Of a stretch of 64,000 bases of DNA, positions 34,095-42,486 are shown piece after piece; position 1 is the first letter of the stretch, and each line of letters opens with the position of its first letter. Made by a program: the position numbers and the translations under genes. The notes under the pieces are model-generated. The model worked only from the letters and a program-made list of their open reading frames with translations. It did no database searches and was not told the DNA's origin. The DNA comes from Methanolobus chelungpuianus (GTDB lineage: Archaea > Halobacteriota > Methanosarcinia > Methanosarcinales > Methanosarcinaceae): assembly GCF_024500045.1 (NCBI RefSeq), contig NZ_JTEO01000005.1, positions 1 to 64,000 of the forward strand. The letters run 5' to 3'.

Positions 34095-35390
34095 ATGGAA
34101 TCTATAAGCTTTGATCAACTTAATCTATCACAAAACATTTTAAAAGCCATCACTGATATCGGCTATGAGGAACCGACGCCCATCCAGGCACAGGCCATCC
34201 CGCTTATCATGGAAGGAAAGGATATCATCGGCCAGGCCCAGACCGGAACAGGCAAGACAGCTGCTTTCGGTATTCCTGCCCTTGAACTGGTTGACCCGGA
34301 GTTCACTGATGTGCAGGTACTTGTGCTCTGCCCTACAAGAGAACTGGCAAACCAGGTATCGGACGAGCTGTCAAAGCTCTCTGCATACCAGAGACTCAGG
34401 ATACTGCCCATCTACGGTGGACAGAGTCTTGAAAGGCAGATCAAGGCACTGCGCAAGGGCGTCCACATCGTCATCGGAACACCCGGCAGGGTTATGGACC
34501 ATATAGAGCGCAGGACGCTCAACCTTGACAACGTCGCAATGGTTGTGCTCGATGAGGCTGACGAGATGCTCGATATGGGTTTCAGGGAGGACATCGAACT
34601 TATCCTCACCAAGATACCGGAAGACAGGCAGACCATACTGTTCTCGGCAACCATGCCTGCTCAGATAATGAAGCTCACAAAGCGCTTCCAGAGAGACCCG
34701 CAGCTTGTGAAGACAATCCATAAGAAGGTCACTGTCCCCAGTATAGAGCAATATTATTATGAGGTCAAGTTCCATGCAAAGCCAGAGGTACTCTGCAGGC
34801 TCATTGATATCTACGACATCAAGTCATCCCTGGTGTTCTGTAATACTAAAAAAGCCGTGGACGAACTGGTCGACACCCTTAAGACAAGGGGATACCTGGC
34901 AGACGGCCTTCACGGCGATATGAAACAGCAGCAGAGAGAAAGGGTCATGACCAGCTTCAGGAGAGGAGACATCGAGACCCTTGTTGCCACCGACGTGGCG
35001 GCCCGGGGGATAGATGTTGAGAATATCGAGGTAGTCTTCAATTATGACCTGCCCCAGGACGAGGAATCCTATGTACACCGCATTGGACGGACCGGAAGGG
35101 CGGGGAAAGCCGGGAAGGCATTCACTTTCGTTACAGTCAAGGAGCTCTACAAACTGAAGAGTATCCAGAAGTACACCAATGTGAAGATACTCAACCAGAA
35201 GGTTCCCACCCGGAGCGATGCCGAAGATATCAAGGCAAACATGCTGGCCCAGAAAGTGAAGGATACGATTGATTCCGGACACATGGGCAAGTACGTTAAC
35301 TGGGTGGAGAGCATGATGGAAGAGGAATACACGTCTGTTGATGTCGCCGCAGCACTTGTGAAAATGATGCTCGCAGGAGACAATAAGTAA
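34095..35390 (+). CDS. DEAD-box RNA helicase
   Basis: A 431-aa ATP-dependent RNA helicase. Q motif PTPIQAQAIP, motif I AQTGTGKT, Ia PTRELANQ, Ib TPGRV, II DEAD, III SAT, IV SSLVFCNTK, V ATDVAARGID and VI HRIGRTGRAG are all present. A short C-terminal tail of about 70 residues is not a known RNA-binding domain. The gene has a 250-bp untranslated upstream stretch (33845-34094), as in cold-inducible DEAD genes of methanogens. Regulation by temperature is inference. It is followed by a hairpin terminator. Confidence 0.95.
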   Translation: MESISFDQLNLSQNILKAITDIGYEEPTPIQAQAIPLIMEGKDIIGQAQTGTGKTAAFGIPALELVDPEFTDVQVLVLCPTRELANQVSDELSKLSAYQRLRILPIYGGQSLERQIKALRKGVHIVIGTPGRVMDHIERRTLNLDNVAMVVLDEADEMLDMGFREDIELILTKIPEDRQTILFSATMPAQIMKLTKRFQRDPQLVKTIHKKVTVPSIEQYYYEVKFHAKPEVLCRLIDIYDIKSSLVFCNTKKAVDELVDTLKTRGYLADGLHGDMKQQQRERVMTSFRRGDIETLVATDVAARGIDVENIEVVFNYDLPQDEESYVHRIGRTGRAGKAGKAFTFVTVKELYKLKSIQKYTNVKILNQKVPTRSDAEDIKANMLAQKVKDTIDSGHMGKYVNWVESMMEEEYTSVDVAAALVKMMLAGDNK

Positions 35391-35405
35391 CACCGGATCA
35401 GGTGC

Positions 35406-35426
35406 ATGCCGGTTCTCTGCCGGCAT
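35406..35426 (+). terminator. hairpin terminator after the DEAD-box gene
   Basis: ATGCCGG (35406-35412) pairs with CCGGCAT (35420-35426) around a 7-nt loop, 15 bp after the stop, followed by TTTGCCTATCTT. The gap up to aIF1A (35427-35669) has only AT-rich promoter-like DNA. Confidence 0.5.
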
Positions 35427-35669
35427 TTGCCTATCTTACAGTTCATTTATATATAGTGAACAACATATGTTGTTACAGACTTGAGAGTTTACTGGCCTTT
35501 AAAAATGATCATACCTGATCACAGCATGGCCACCCTGAACGGGTTTTATTTAAATCGGATTTTTCAGGTGTTTTGCACTTTTCTGTGTAACAGCATTTCG
35601 TCAAATATCCATTTTTTAATAAAGCAACAAGCAAAACACGCATTAAGCAAACGATAAAGAGGAATTGAT

Positions 35670-36008
35670 CTGGCTAATTATAACAGTAGGAAAAGACAGG
35701 GTAACGTAAGTGGAACACATGGCGACACACCTGAGGTGGTCCGTGTCAGGACCCCGCGCAAGGACAGGAACGAAGTACTGGCAACAGTCGCCAGCATGCT
35801 GGGAGCAAGCAGGGTAAGACTGCAGTGCATGGACGGCACGGTCAGAATGGGCAGGATACCCGGCTCAAAGAAGAAGAGAATGTGGGTCCACGAAGGGGAT
35901 ATCGTGATAGTCACTCCCTGGTCCTTCCAGGATGACAAGGCCGACGTAGTATGGAAATACACAAGGCCGCAGGTCAACTGGCTGGAGAACAAGGGATATC
36001 TGAAGTAA
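35670..36008 (+). CDS. translation initiation factor aIF1A
   Basis: An OB-fold factor that binds the A site of the small ribosomal subunit with aIF1. The core is [77 protein letters not shown]. The first in-frame standard start is GTG at 35736, which would remove the basic N-terminal tail of the family. In the same frame, CTG at 35670 gives [24 protein letters not shown], a normal tail, with AGAGG eight bases upstream. I therefore propose a CTG start (112 aa); the conservative model is 35736-36008. Confidence 0.85.
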   Translation: MANYNSRKRQGNVSGTHGDTPEVVRVRTPRKDRNEVLATVASMLGASRVRLQCMDGTVRMGRIPGSKKKRMWVHEGDIVIVTPWSFQDDKADVVWKYTRPQVNWLENKGYLK

Positions 36009-36517
36009 AGGAACGGCAATCGTTTCTTACTTTCCTGTTCATTTTGCAAGAATGTCATACAAGACTTGCGATTTAAAAGCCCGCTCTTTTTTTATCAGAA
36101 GGGTACTCTTCTGGCACTGTTTCAAACGGTATCATTAAGACACGCATCTGAACAGATAAACACCAGTTCTGGAAATATAGGGTTATAAATACCTTCCACG
36201 TAAAATCCATGTTCATCTGTGTCAATCAGTGTCTGGAAAAGAGACCGGGAAACGTAGTTCAGTTTAATCCAAGAATATGGATTTAGCGGATGAGCACGAT
36301 CTCGGTAATATGGGTCCAGATATCCCATGTATGCTGGATTCATGCATGTCTGTCTCGATCCATATACCAAGATCCAAGCGCAATTTACCCGTTGTTTTAT
36401 GAATGCTGTTTTATGAATGCTTGTAGAAGTTGCCAGTATTTCTTACGGCCCACAGGAAACAGCTATGCAACCCCGAATAGGTTGAAAGTGATCTTACTTT
36501 GAAAGTGATCATTAACT
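36009..36517. other. intergenic region with dispersed repeat copy
   Basis: No convincing gene. AAATCCATGTTCATCTGTGTC at 36203-36223 matches the sequence at 61187-61207 at 19 of 21 positions, so a dispersed repeat is present. The open frame on the minus strand over 36122-36370 is translated repeat. The 10-mer GAAAGTGATC occurs twice, at 36484 and 36501. Confidence 0.45.
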
Positions 36518-36548
36518 TAAAAAGAGATTTTGAAGGACCAGGTCCTTC
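36518..36548 (-). terminator. terminator of the TRAM gene
   Basis: On the minus strand GAAGGACC-T-GGTCCTTC forms a perfect 8-bp stem (36532-36548), 16 bp after the TRAM stop, followed by AAAATCTCTTTTT. Confidence 0.6.
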
Positions 36549-36564
36549 AGATCAATGCAAAGGT

Positions 36565-36774
36565 TTATTCTGCAACCTGGCCAAAAGCGAACTTGCGCAT
36601 CACTTTTGTTACTGTGATGGTGACCTCGTCGCCGACCTTGGTGCCCGGGACAAAGATAACAAAGCCGCTTACTCTTGCGATTCCGTCGCCTTCTCTTGCA
36701 ATGTCTTCAATTGTCACGTCGTAGTTCTCGCCGGCTGTTACCGGTGCTGTGGTTTCTTCGGTTCTGTTGAACAT
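36565..36774 (-). CDS. TRAM-domain small RNA-binding protein
   Basis: A 69-aa protein that is a single TRAM domain: APVTAGENYDVTIEDIAREGDGIARVSGFVIFVPGTKVGDEVTITVTKVMRKFAFGQV. Stand-alone TRAM proteins in methanogens act as cold-inducible RNA chaperones, similar to bacterial Csp proteins. It has its own promoter (TATTTAAACAAAT near 36850) and a strong terminator, so it is a monocistronic unit. The DEAD-box helicase and aIF1A nearby fit an RNA-handling neighbourhood. Confidence 0.92.
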   Translation of the reverse strand: MFNRTEETTAPVTAGENYDVTIEDIAREGDGIARVSGFVIFVPGTKVGDEVTITVTKVMRKFAFGQVAE

Positions 36775-36975
36775 ATAATTTCACATCCCTTTTGGTATAA
36801 GCTTAAAAAGACCTAACTACAATTGAAAACATAACGGAAAAGACGTACTATTTAAACAAATACCTTCTAATGCCATACGTTTAACAAAACAGTTAATCTC
36901 AAAGCATGTTCATTAGGGTTGACGTGATATATAAGTATTGTGCCATGACCAGAGAGACCGGATTTCAGGAGAGGC

Positions 36976-38184
36976 TTATTCGTCAAGGCCCTTTCTGCCG
37001 AAGATATAGTTTGCCACCCTGATAGCGTCCCTGTCACCGGTTTCCTTTCCCTCGTCATCGCTTAATTTGACCACAGGGATGCCGTTGACAGAATACAGCT
37101 TGATGACCATGTTCAGGGGCGGGCTTGCCCTGAAGAATTCGGAGTTATTCGTGAGGCTTGTCCCAATGCCGAAAGTGCAGTTTATCCTGCCATTGCAGTG
37201 TTCCCTTATCCTTACAGCGTCCCTCGCGTGCAGGGAATCACTGAACACGATGGTCTTCCCGAGAGGATCTATACCCATGCTCCGGTAATGGAGGATCACC
37301 CTGTCTGCAAACCTGATAGGATCGCCGCTATCGTGCCTTACGCCGTCATACAGCTTTGAGAGCTTCAGGTTGAAATTGGAAAAGAAGGCCTCAGATCCAA
37401 AGGTGTCTGACAGGGCTATCCCCAGGTCACCCTCATATACATCTGCCCAGTTCTCAAGTGCAAAAAGATTTGCATTCCTCAGCCCCACAAGCGCAGAGTT
37501 ACCCATGATCCATTCATGCCCCATGGTGCCTATGGGACGGACCCCATACCTCATTGCAAGGAACACGTTGCTTGTACCTGAGAATGTCCTCAGCCCCGTT
37601 TGGGCCAGAGTATCTATCAGCTGATCGTGCAGTTCGAAGCTCCTGCGCCTCCGTGTCCCGAACTCTGAAAAAACACAGTCCTTTGATTCAAGTTCTCTGC
37701 CGATGTCCCTTATGAATGAACAGTACCTGGAAGTAACAGAGCCATCCGGCTGAACGCGGTCGTTATCCTTCCACTTATTTTCCGCCATATCGAAATAGAG
37801 CTCCGATACGGCAGCCATGAGCACGATCTCCCAGAGTATCGCCTGATGCCAGAGTCCCTTTATTTTCAGATCAAGGTCCATATCCGCTGTAAGGCCCACG
37901 CTAACCTGTGAAGGATCAAAGCGGTAATTTTTCAGGTGCTCAAGATACATAGGCTTAAAATAGGGACACCTGTCCTTAAGCCATTGGTATTCATTTTCCC
38001 TTAGAGCGAGCGCTGATATATCCTCATCGATGATCCTTCTGAGTTCCCTCACGAAATCCTCTGTGAAACGCTGCGTTCCCCTGTTGGTGAATCTGTATTC
38101 AGCCACAACATCCGGGAAAAGCTCAAGGACAGCCATCTGCATTGTGAATTTGTAAAGGTCGTTATCGAGGATAGAGCGGATCAT
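36976..38184 (-). CDS. pncB: nicotinate phosphoribosyltransferase
   Basis: A 402-aa enzyme that makes nicotinate mononucleotide from nicotinate and PRPP, using ATP, in NAD salvage. It begins [25 protein letters not shown] and has [48 protein letters not shown] and GIGTSLTNN, all standard for PncB. The length is normal for bacterial-type PncB. It stands alone, between the TRAM gene and a divergent regulator. Confidence 0.95.
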   Translation of the reverse strand: MIRSILDNDLYKFTMQMAVLELFPDVVAEYRFTNRGTQRFTEDFVRELRRIIDEDISALALRENEYQWLKDRCPYFKPMYLEHLKNYRFDPSQVSVGLTADMDLDLKIKGLWHQAILWEIVLMAAVSELYFDMAENKWKDNDRVQPDGSVTSRYCSFIRDIGRELESKDCVFSEFGTRRRRSFELHDQLIDTLAQTGLRTFSGTSNVFLAMRYGVRPIGTMGHEWIMGNSALVGLRNANLFALENWADVYEGDLGIALSDTFGSEAFFSNFNLKLSKLYDGVRHDSGDPIRFADRVILHYRSMGIDPLGKTIVFSDSLHARDAVRIREHCNGRINCTFGIGTSLTNNSEFFRASPPLNMVIKLYSVNGIPVVKLSDDEGKETGDRDAIRVANYIFGRKGLDE

Positions 38185-38374
38185 GGGATCTTTCCTGTGT
38201 TTTCCTGTTTTAGAGGTACTATTTCGTATTACTTCCTTTGTATATACCTATTTGTATGAGAAGGGACCTCAGTGCAGGGGATTCACAGCTGCATGAACAT
38301 GTTCTTAATATCAGATACATATTAATATACCCGAATGTCATAAAACTGTAGGTAAAGAACTCACAGGTGAGGGC

Positions 38375-39151
38375 ATGCAAAAAAACCGGAACGAAACGGA
38401 ACTACAGGAAAAGAACTACTCCGAAGAACTTGCAGGTATCAGGGCTGAGATATCATCCCTGAGCCAGGTTGTCTCCCGGATGCTGGAGCAGACTAACGAC
38501 CAGCATCTGAACATGATGTGTTCCGAAATGAGGAGTGATATATCAAGACCCCTGATCAGCTATATAATACAGGATAGCAAAAGCGCCCTCAACAGCAGAA
38601 TGTGCACAGACTGCGACCGCAATGAGTTCTGCAAGGCTGCGTTCGAGAACCTGTTGCAGGAAACCGCGCTGCTTCTTATGGACAAGACTGTGGACGAGGA
38701 GGTCCTGTCCCAGTATGAGGACAGGTTCGAGAAGCTCAGGGAATTCGCCAATACTGAGAACTGCGACTCGTGCACTTCACAGGCTTCGGAAGTGTTCTTG
38801 AAACAGCTGGACCTCATACGCTCACTGAACGGTTCAGGAAAGAACAAGGCTGACAGAGCGGTCCCGGATAGCAGCGAGATATCGGATGAAGTCGTCAGCA
38901 GCATTTGCGAGCCGCTGGCAAACAGGCAGCGCCTTCTGATGATGAGGGCACTCAGCACGGGAACAAAGAGCTTCACAGAGCTCTCCAGAATAACAGGGCT
39001 CCGCGGGGGCAACCTGCTATTCCACCTCCAGAAGCTTACAGACAGCAAGCTGATCGGCCAGAAGGGCGAACGCGGGGATTACTTCCTTACAATGAGAGGA
39101 CACACCACCCTCAGGGGACTTGCCGAGCTGCACCGGGAACTTAAGGGGTGA
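38375..39151 (+). CDS. ArsR-like winged-helix regulator with cysteine clusters
   Basis: A 258-aa protein. An N-terminal coiled part (residues 10-45) is followed by a Cys-containing segment (CTDCDRNEFC near 77-86, CDSC near 130) and a C-terminal winged helix from about 170 (SICEPLANRQRLLMMRALSTGTKSFTELSRITGLRGGNLLFHLQKLTDSKLIGQKGERGDYFLT). The Cys sets could hold a metal or Fe-S cluster and sense redox; that is inference. The nearest gene on the opposite strand (39166) ends only 15 bp after it. Target genes are unknown. Confidence 0.8.
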   Translation: MQKNRNETELQEKNYSEELAGIRAEISSLSQVVSRMLEQTNDQHLNMMCSEMRSDISRPLISYIIQDSKSALNSRMCTDCDRNEFCKAAFENLLQETALLLMDKTVDEEVLSQYEDRFEKLREFANTENCDSCTSQASEVFLKQLDLIRSLNGSGKNKADRAVPDSSEISDEVVSSICEPLANRQRLLMMRALSTGTKSFTELSRITGLRGGNLLFHLQKLTDSKLIGQKGERGDYFLTMRGHTTLRGLAELHRELKG

Positions 39152-39165
39152 AGCTCCTTACTGCC

Positions 39166-39543
39166 TTATTTCAGGTCGATCACATTACCCGGCGGGCACT
39201 CGCGTCCCGAGAGATAGACCATCAGAAGCTCCTCTGCAGTCTGCGTTCCCATTTTCTCTTCTACTATTCCCAGGAACACCTCAATATACTGTGGAGGCAC
39301 ACAACCCAGGCTTTCTTCCCCATTACGGATAAGAGATACAAGGTAGGCAAGTTCCCCCGTGTCCAGAAGCGACATGCGTCTCCGGAAGTCCTCCTCGTCC
39401 CGGGAATAATGGTTGGAAACAGGCGGCAGGATAGACCTGTAGGGTGCTCTTGAACCTGAGCATACGAGGCCTGCACATTCGGGAGCAAGCTTTTTGAGCA
39501 GTTCAATGTCCTTTGTGGAAAGTTCACGTACCAATGAGATCAC
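39166..39543 (-). CDS. small protein of unknown function
   Basis: A 125-aa soluble helical protein, MISLVRELSTKDIELLKKLAPECAGLVCSGSRAPYRSILPPVSNHY..., rich in charged residues with conserved-looking CAGLVCSGSRAPYRSILPPVSNHYSRD. No family is recognised. It could share an operon with the coiled-coil protein gene at 39611, which lies upstream in the same direction with a 67-bp gap. Confidence 0.65.
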   Translation of the reverse strand: MISLVRELSTKDIELLKKLAPECAGLVCSGSRAPYRSILPPVSNHYSRDEEDFRRRMSLLDTGELAYLVSLIRNGEESLGCVPPQYIEVFLGIVEEKMGTQTAEELLMVYLSGRECPPGNVIDLK

Positions 39544-39610
39544 CTTGAATCAAAAGGTAATTGGTCCCGGAACACAAGTAATTAACCGCCGGTCTGGATG
39601 AAGGCCTCGA

Positions 39611-40474
39611 TCAGGCAAGAGGTTTGGCTGGCATCTGCTGTAAATGCAGGTTACGTTCAAGCAGCTTTGAGCAGATGGCCATCTCTTTCAGTTCAGTCAT
39701 AGCCTCATCAAGCTTTCTGTTGAGATCCACAACCTCTTCTTCCAGGGCTCTGATGTAGCCTGACTGCTGGTCCGTACGCGCATCCAGTTTACGGATATCC
39801 AGATGCTGCCGGTGTATGGTCACATGTTTGCCGATCTCTTCCTCGGTCCTTTGCTTGAGCCTTATAAGTTCGAACCTGCGGGACTCGATCTCCTGCTCAC
39901 GGGATTCGAGATTCTCATACAGGTGATCTACATAACGGCGTTTACGCTCGATCTTCTCATTCTCAACATCAATATCGATGTCCTTGGATGCAAGTTCTGT
40001 TTTCCTGACGGCAAGCTCCTGTTCTTTCCGATCAAGCCTTTTGTGCGCCCTCTCAAGCTGCTTTCTTCTTTTCCCGATGGCGAGTTCCTCTTCCAGCTGA
40101 GCTCTCATTACGCGATAATGCTCATTCTTGCGCTGTTCAAGAGAAGCATAGTCTATCTCATATCTGTCAACCCGTGACTGCAGATCCTTCTCTTTTCGGG
40201 TGAACTCTTCTTTCCTTTTTTCGAACTCTCTTTTGGACAGGCGGAGCTCTTCATTCTTTACCAGGAGCTCCTCGTACTGCATGGAGATCAGCTTCTTGGC
40301 ATCCCGTATCTTGCTATACTCTTCCATAATAAGGGATTCATCTGACCTGATCTCTTTTTTCATTATGGCGATCTCAGCCCGCTTTCTCTCGATCTCGTCA
40401 AGCTGGCGGAAATAGGTGTTCTTGATGTCCTCCAAAGCCTGGAGCTGGTTCATATAATAAAGTTCCTCACTCAT
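39611..40474 (-). CDS. long coiled-coil protein
   Basis: A 287-aa protein that is almost entirely heptad-repeat helix, rich in Glu/Lys/Arg (ELVLKNEELRLSKREFEKRKEEFTRKEKDLQSRVDRYEID..., ERKRRYVDHLYENLESREQEIESRRFELIRLKQRTEEE). There is no enzymatic domain or membrane helix. Possible roles are scaffolding or DNA/cell-structure tethering; nothing in the sequence decides. Start ATG at 40474. Confidence 0.75.
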   Translation of the reverse strand: MSEELYYMNQLQALEDIKNTYFRQLDEIERKRAEIAIMKKEIRSDESLIMEEYSKIRDAKKLISMQYEELLVKNEELRLSKREFEKRKEEFTRKEKDLQSRVDRYEIDYASLEQRKNEHYRVMRAQLEEELAIGKRRKQLERAHKRLDRKEQELAVRKTELASKDIDIDVENEKIERKRRYVDHLYENLESREQEIESRRFELIRLKQRTEEEIGKHVTIHRQHLDIRKLDARTDQQSGYIRALEEEVVDLNRKLDEAMTELKEMAICSKLLERNLHLQQMPAKPLA

Positions 40475-40721
40475 TCTGACACCTTCATTCTCCTATCAGG
40501 TCATATCTGATGAATCCGGGAATAAAACAGGATCCTAAAAACCATCCATGTATGATCATAAGGGTGTTATGTCTGCATATAAAAATCCCATGTCCATAAT
40601 TCAGTGTAAAAGTGATTTTTTAAAGCCTCACGGGCACAGATCATGTACATGTACCCTGCATATTATATTGATCCGTAACCTAAACAAAAAGTGAAGAAGA
40701 GGTTCTTTGAAGTCCTGCCTG

Positions 40722-40868
40722 TCAAAGCAGACTCGTAAAAGTAATGACTGAAAAGATTTTCCCTCCACTCAAGTGCAGCAGGATCTCCCTGAGAGCATTG
40801 CTGTGATCGAGAAGCAATGTCCATGATATGAGCTCTTCACAGCCTTGAGATTCCTCAAGATATTTCAT
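40722..40868 (-). CDS. possible 48-aa small protein
   Basis: The frame MKYLEESQGCEELISWTLLLDHSNALREILLHLSGGK... is preceded by AAGGAAAG about 10 bp upstream and follows another small gene on the same strand. It is plausible but unproven; the C-terminus is hydrophobic and less protein-like. The rest of 40475-40915 looks empty. Confidence 0.3.
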   Translation of the reverse strand: MKYLEESQGCEELISWTLLLDHSNALREILLHLSGGKIFSVITFTSLL

Positions 40869-40915
40869 ATTATGATCTTTCCTTTTTCACTCTTATTTGG
40901 CCTGCGACCTCTTCA

Positions 40916-41074
40916 TTATTCCAGGCTGCCTTCTATCTTGGCACCATCATACGTGCATCGGGTATTGATAACTCCCTGGAGCATAGGTCTATAGTCAGCA
41001 TCATCATCTTCCGTAAACGCGGCAGGACCGCTATCAAAATCAGTTTTTTCTGTCCAGGTCTTTAACGAACTCAT
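40916..41074 (-). CDS. small acidic protein of unknown function
   Basis: A 52-aa protein, MSSLKTWTEKTDFDSGPAAFTEDDDADYRPMLQGVINTRCTYDGAKIEGSLE. The ATG at 41074 follows GGGAGG with normal spacing, which strongly supports translation and rejects the longer 60-aa frame. No family is recognised. Confidence 0.55.
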   Translation of the reverse strand: MSSLKTWTEKTDFDSGPAAFTEDDDADYRPMLQGVINTRCTYDGAKIEGSLE

Positions 41075-41588
41075 ATTATTTTCCTCCCTATCCCGCAACA
41101 GCTGTCCGGATACTACTAGACCAGTGTAAACGGATGTAAATCCTTTCTGTTTCTGAGCGCGTTTCTGGCTTCAAGGCCCAAGATATCTTATTGTATCTAG
41201 AACCAGTGGTTTATGCCTCTATCCCGGACATGAAACTGTCCTGCTCCCAGAAGCAAGATAAGACGCATGGAACAACTGTTCATGAAACGCCTTTTCCTGA
41301 GATGTACGGGATATATCAGAATCCCATTCCCACACTCACGGACACTCCCTGCCCGCAGGGTGTAAGAAGTGTTTTTTCAATATAACATGAACCGTTCTTA
41401 ATATTACGAATTAAAGTACATTCAGCCCGGACAGTTAATTTCAAAACCGCTATAATTTCAGCCGGGTTTAACGATAACCGAAAGAAGGATAAGTTAACCT
41501 GAAATATGCTTGGTATTAAGTTTCTGGTCTTTATAAATAGCAGCATTCCCATATTGAACATGAGAGAACTATCCGGGAAAAGGGACTT

Positions 41589-42374
41589 ATGAAGAAGCCA
41601 TTGCTGGATGTTATGTTTGCTTCCAAGAAAAGGAAAGAGATACTATTATTGCTTAAAGATGGCCCGGTGGAGATGGAAGCAATCCTCAGATCCATGCAAA
41701 CAACACGGCAAGCTTTGCTTCCGCAGATAAGGATACTGGAGAATCACCAGGTTATGGCTCATTCGGATGACAGCTATGCATTGACAAAAACAGGTGAACT
41801 CCTAGTAGATGCAATGGTCCCTCTGATAGAGAGGATTGAAACCCTCGATGTCGATATAGATTACTGGGGAACCCATTCTCTTGAATTCATCCCGCCTCAT
41901 CTCTTAAGCAGGATAGAGGAACTTGGAAAGTGTAAGATAAAAAATCCATCTATTTCGGAAATATATAACCTGCCCCAGGGTTTTGAAGAAGAGTCGAAGA
42001 AGTCAAAGTCAGTATTTGGGCTCACTACAGTATTCCACCCGAACTTTTCAAGCGTATATGAAGGATTGACAGATAATGGAGTAGCAGTATCCACCATTAT
42101 CTCAAAGGAGCTTTTTGAGAACCTTAGAAAGAACCAGTATGCCAGCTTCAAAAAGCTTGTAGAATCGGACAAAGTTAATCTTTTCATCTATTCAAAACCA
42201 GTCAGGACCGTATTCTTTGCAATGAATGATTTTTCCACCATATACAATATACTGACAAAGGATGGCGAGGTTGATCATTACATTGTCAGGTGTCATAATA
42301 AAAAGGCTATCGGCTGGTCAAAGGAACTCTTTGAGCACTATTTGAAAGACTCGACGCCGATTACTGAGATTTGA
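41589..42374 (+). CDS. Msr/FilR1-type winged-helix regulator (paralogue 1)
   Basis: A 261-aa transcription factor. Residues 1-85 are an ArsR-like winged helix (KKPLLDVMFASKKRKEILLLLKDGPVEMEAILRSMQTTRQALLPQIRILENHQVM). Residues about 110-255 match the methanogen-specific FilR1/DUF1724 effector domain (FIPPHLLSRIEELGKCKI, FHPNFSSVYEGLTDNGVAVSTIIS, GWSKELFEHYLKDSTPIT). Members of this family (Msr proteins) activate or repress methyltransferase operons such as mtaCB. No methyltransferase lies next to it here. It is clearly paralogous to the protein at 48669. Confidence 0.9.
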   Translation: MKKPLLDVMFASKKRKEILLLLKDGPVEMEAILRSMQTTRQALLPQIRILENHQVMAHSDDSYALTKTGELLVDAMVPLIERIETLDVDIDYWGTHSLEFIPPHLLSRIEELGKCKIKNPSISEIYNLPQGFEEESKKSKSVFGLTTVFHPNFSSVYEGLTDNGVAVSTIISKELFENLRKNQYASFKKLVESDKVNLFIYSKPVRTVFFAMNDFSTIYNILTKDGEVDHYIVRCHNKKAIGWSKELFEHYLKDSTPITEI

Positions 42375-42486
42375 GAAACTGCCGTTATTACATTTCAACG
42401 AAGTCATTAGAGAATTCTTCAACGGGATGCAAAAAAGATAGATGGCTGCCAGTGGCAGCATCGAAAGTAAAAATAGGGCTTATTGC

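Noticed and set aside
36122-36370. 82-aa minus-strand frame (...TDEHGFYVEG...)
   Set aside because: It translates the dispersed repeat at 36203; such frames recur as artefacts in this group.
41191-41385. 64-aa plus-strand frame
   Set aside because: No ribosome site and no protein-like pattern; ends in a palindrome-rich stretch before the Msr-like gene.
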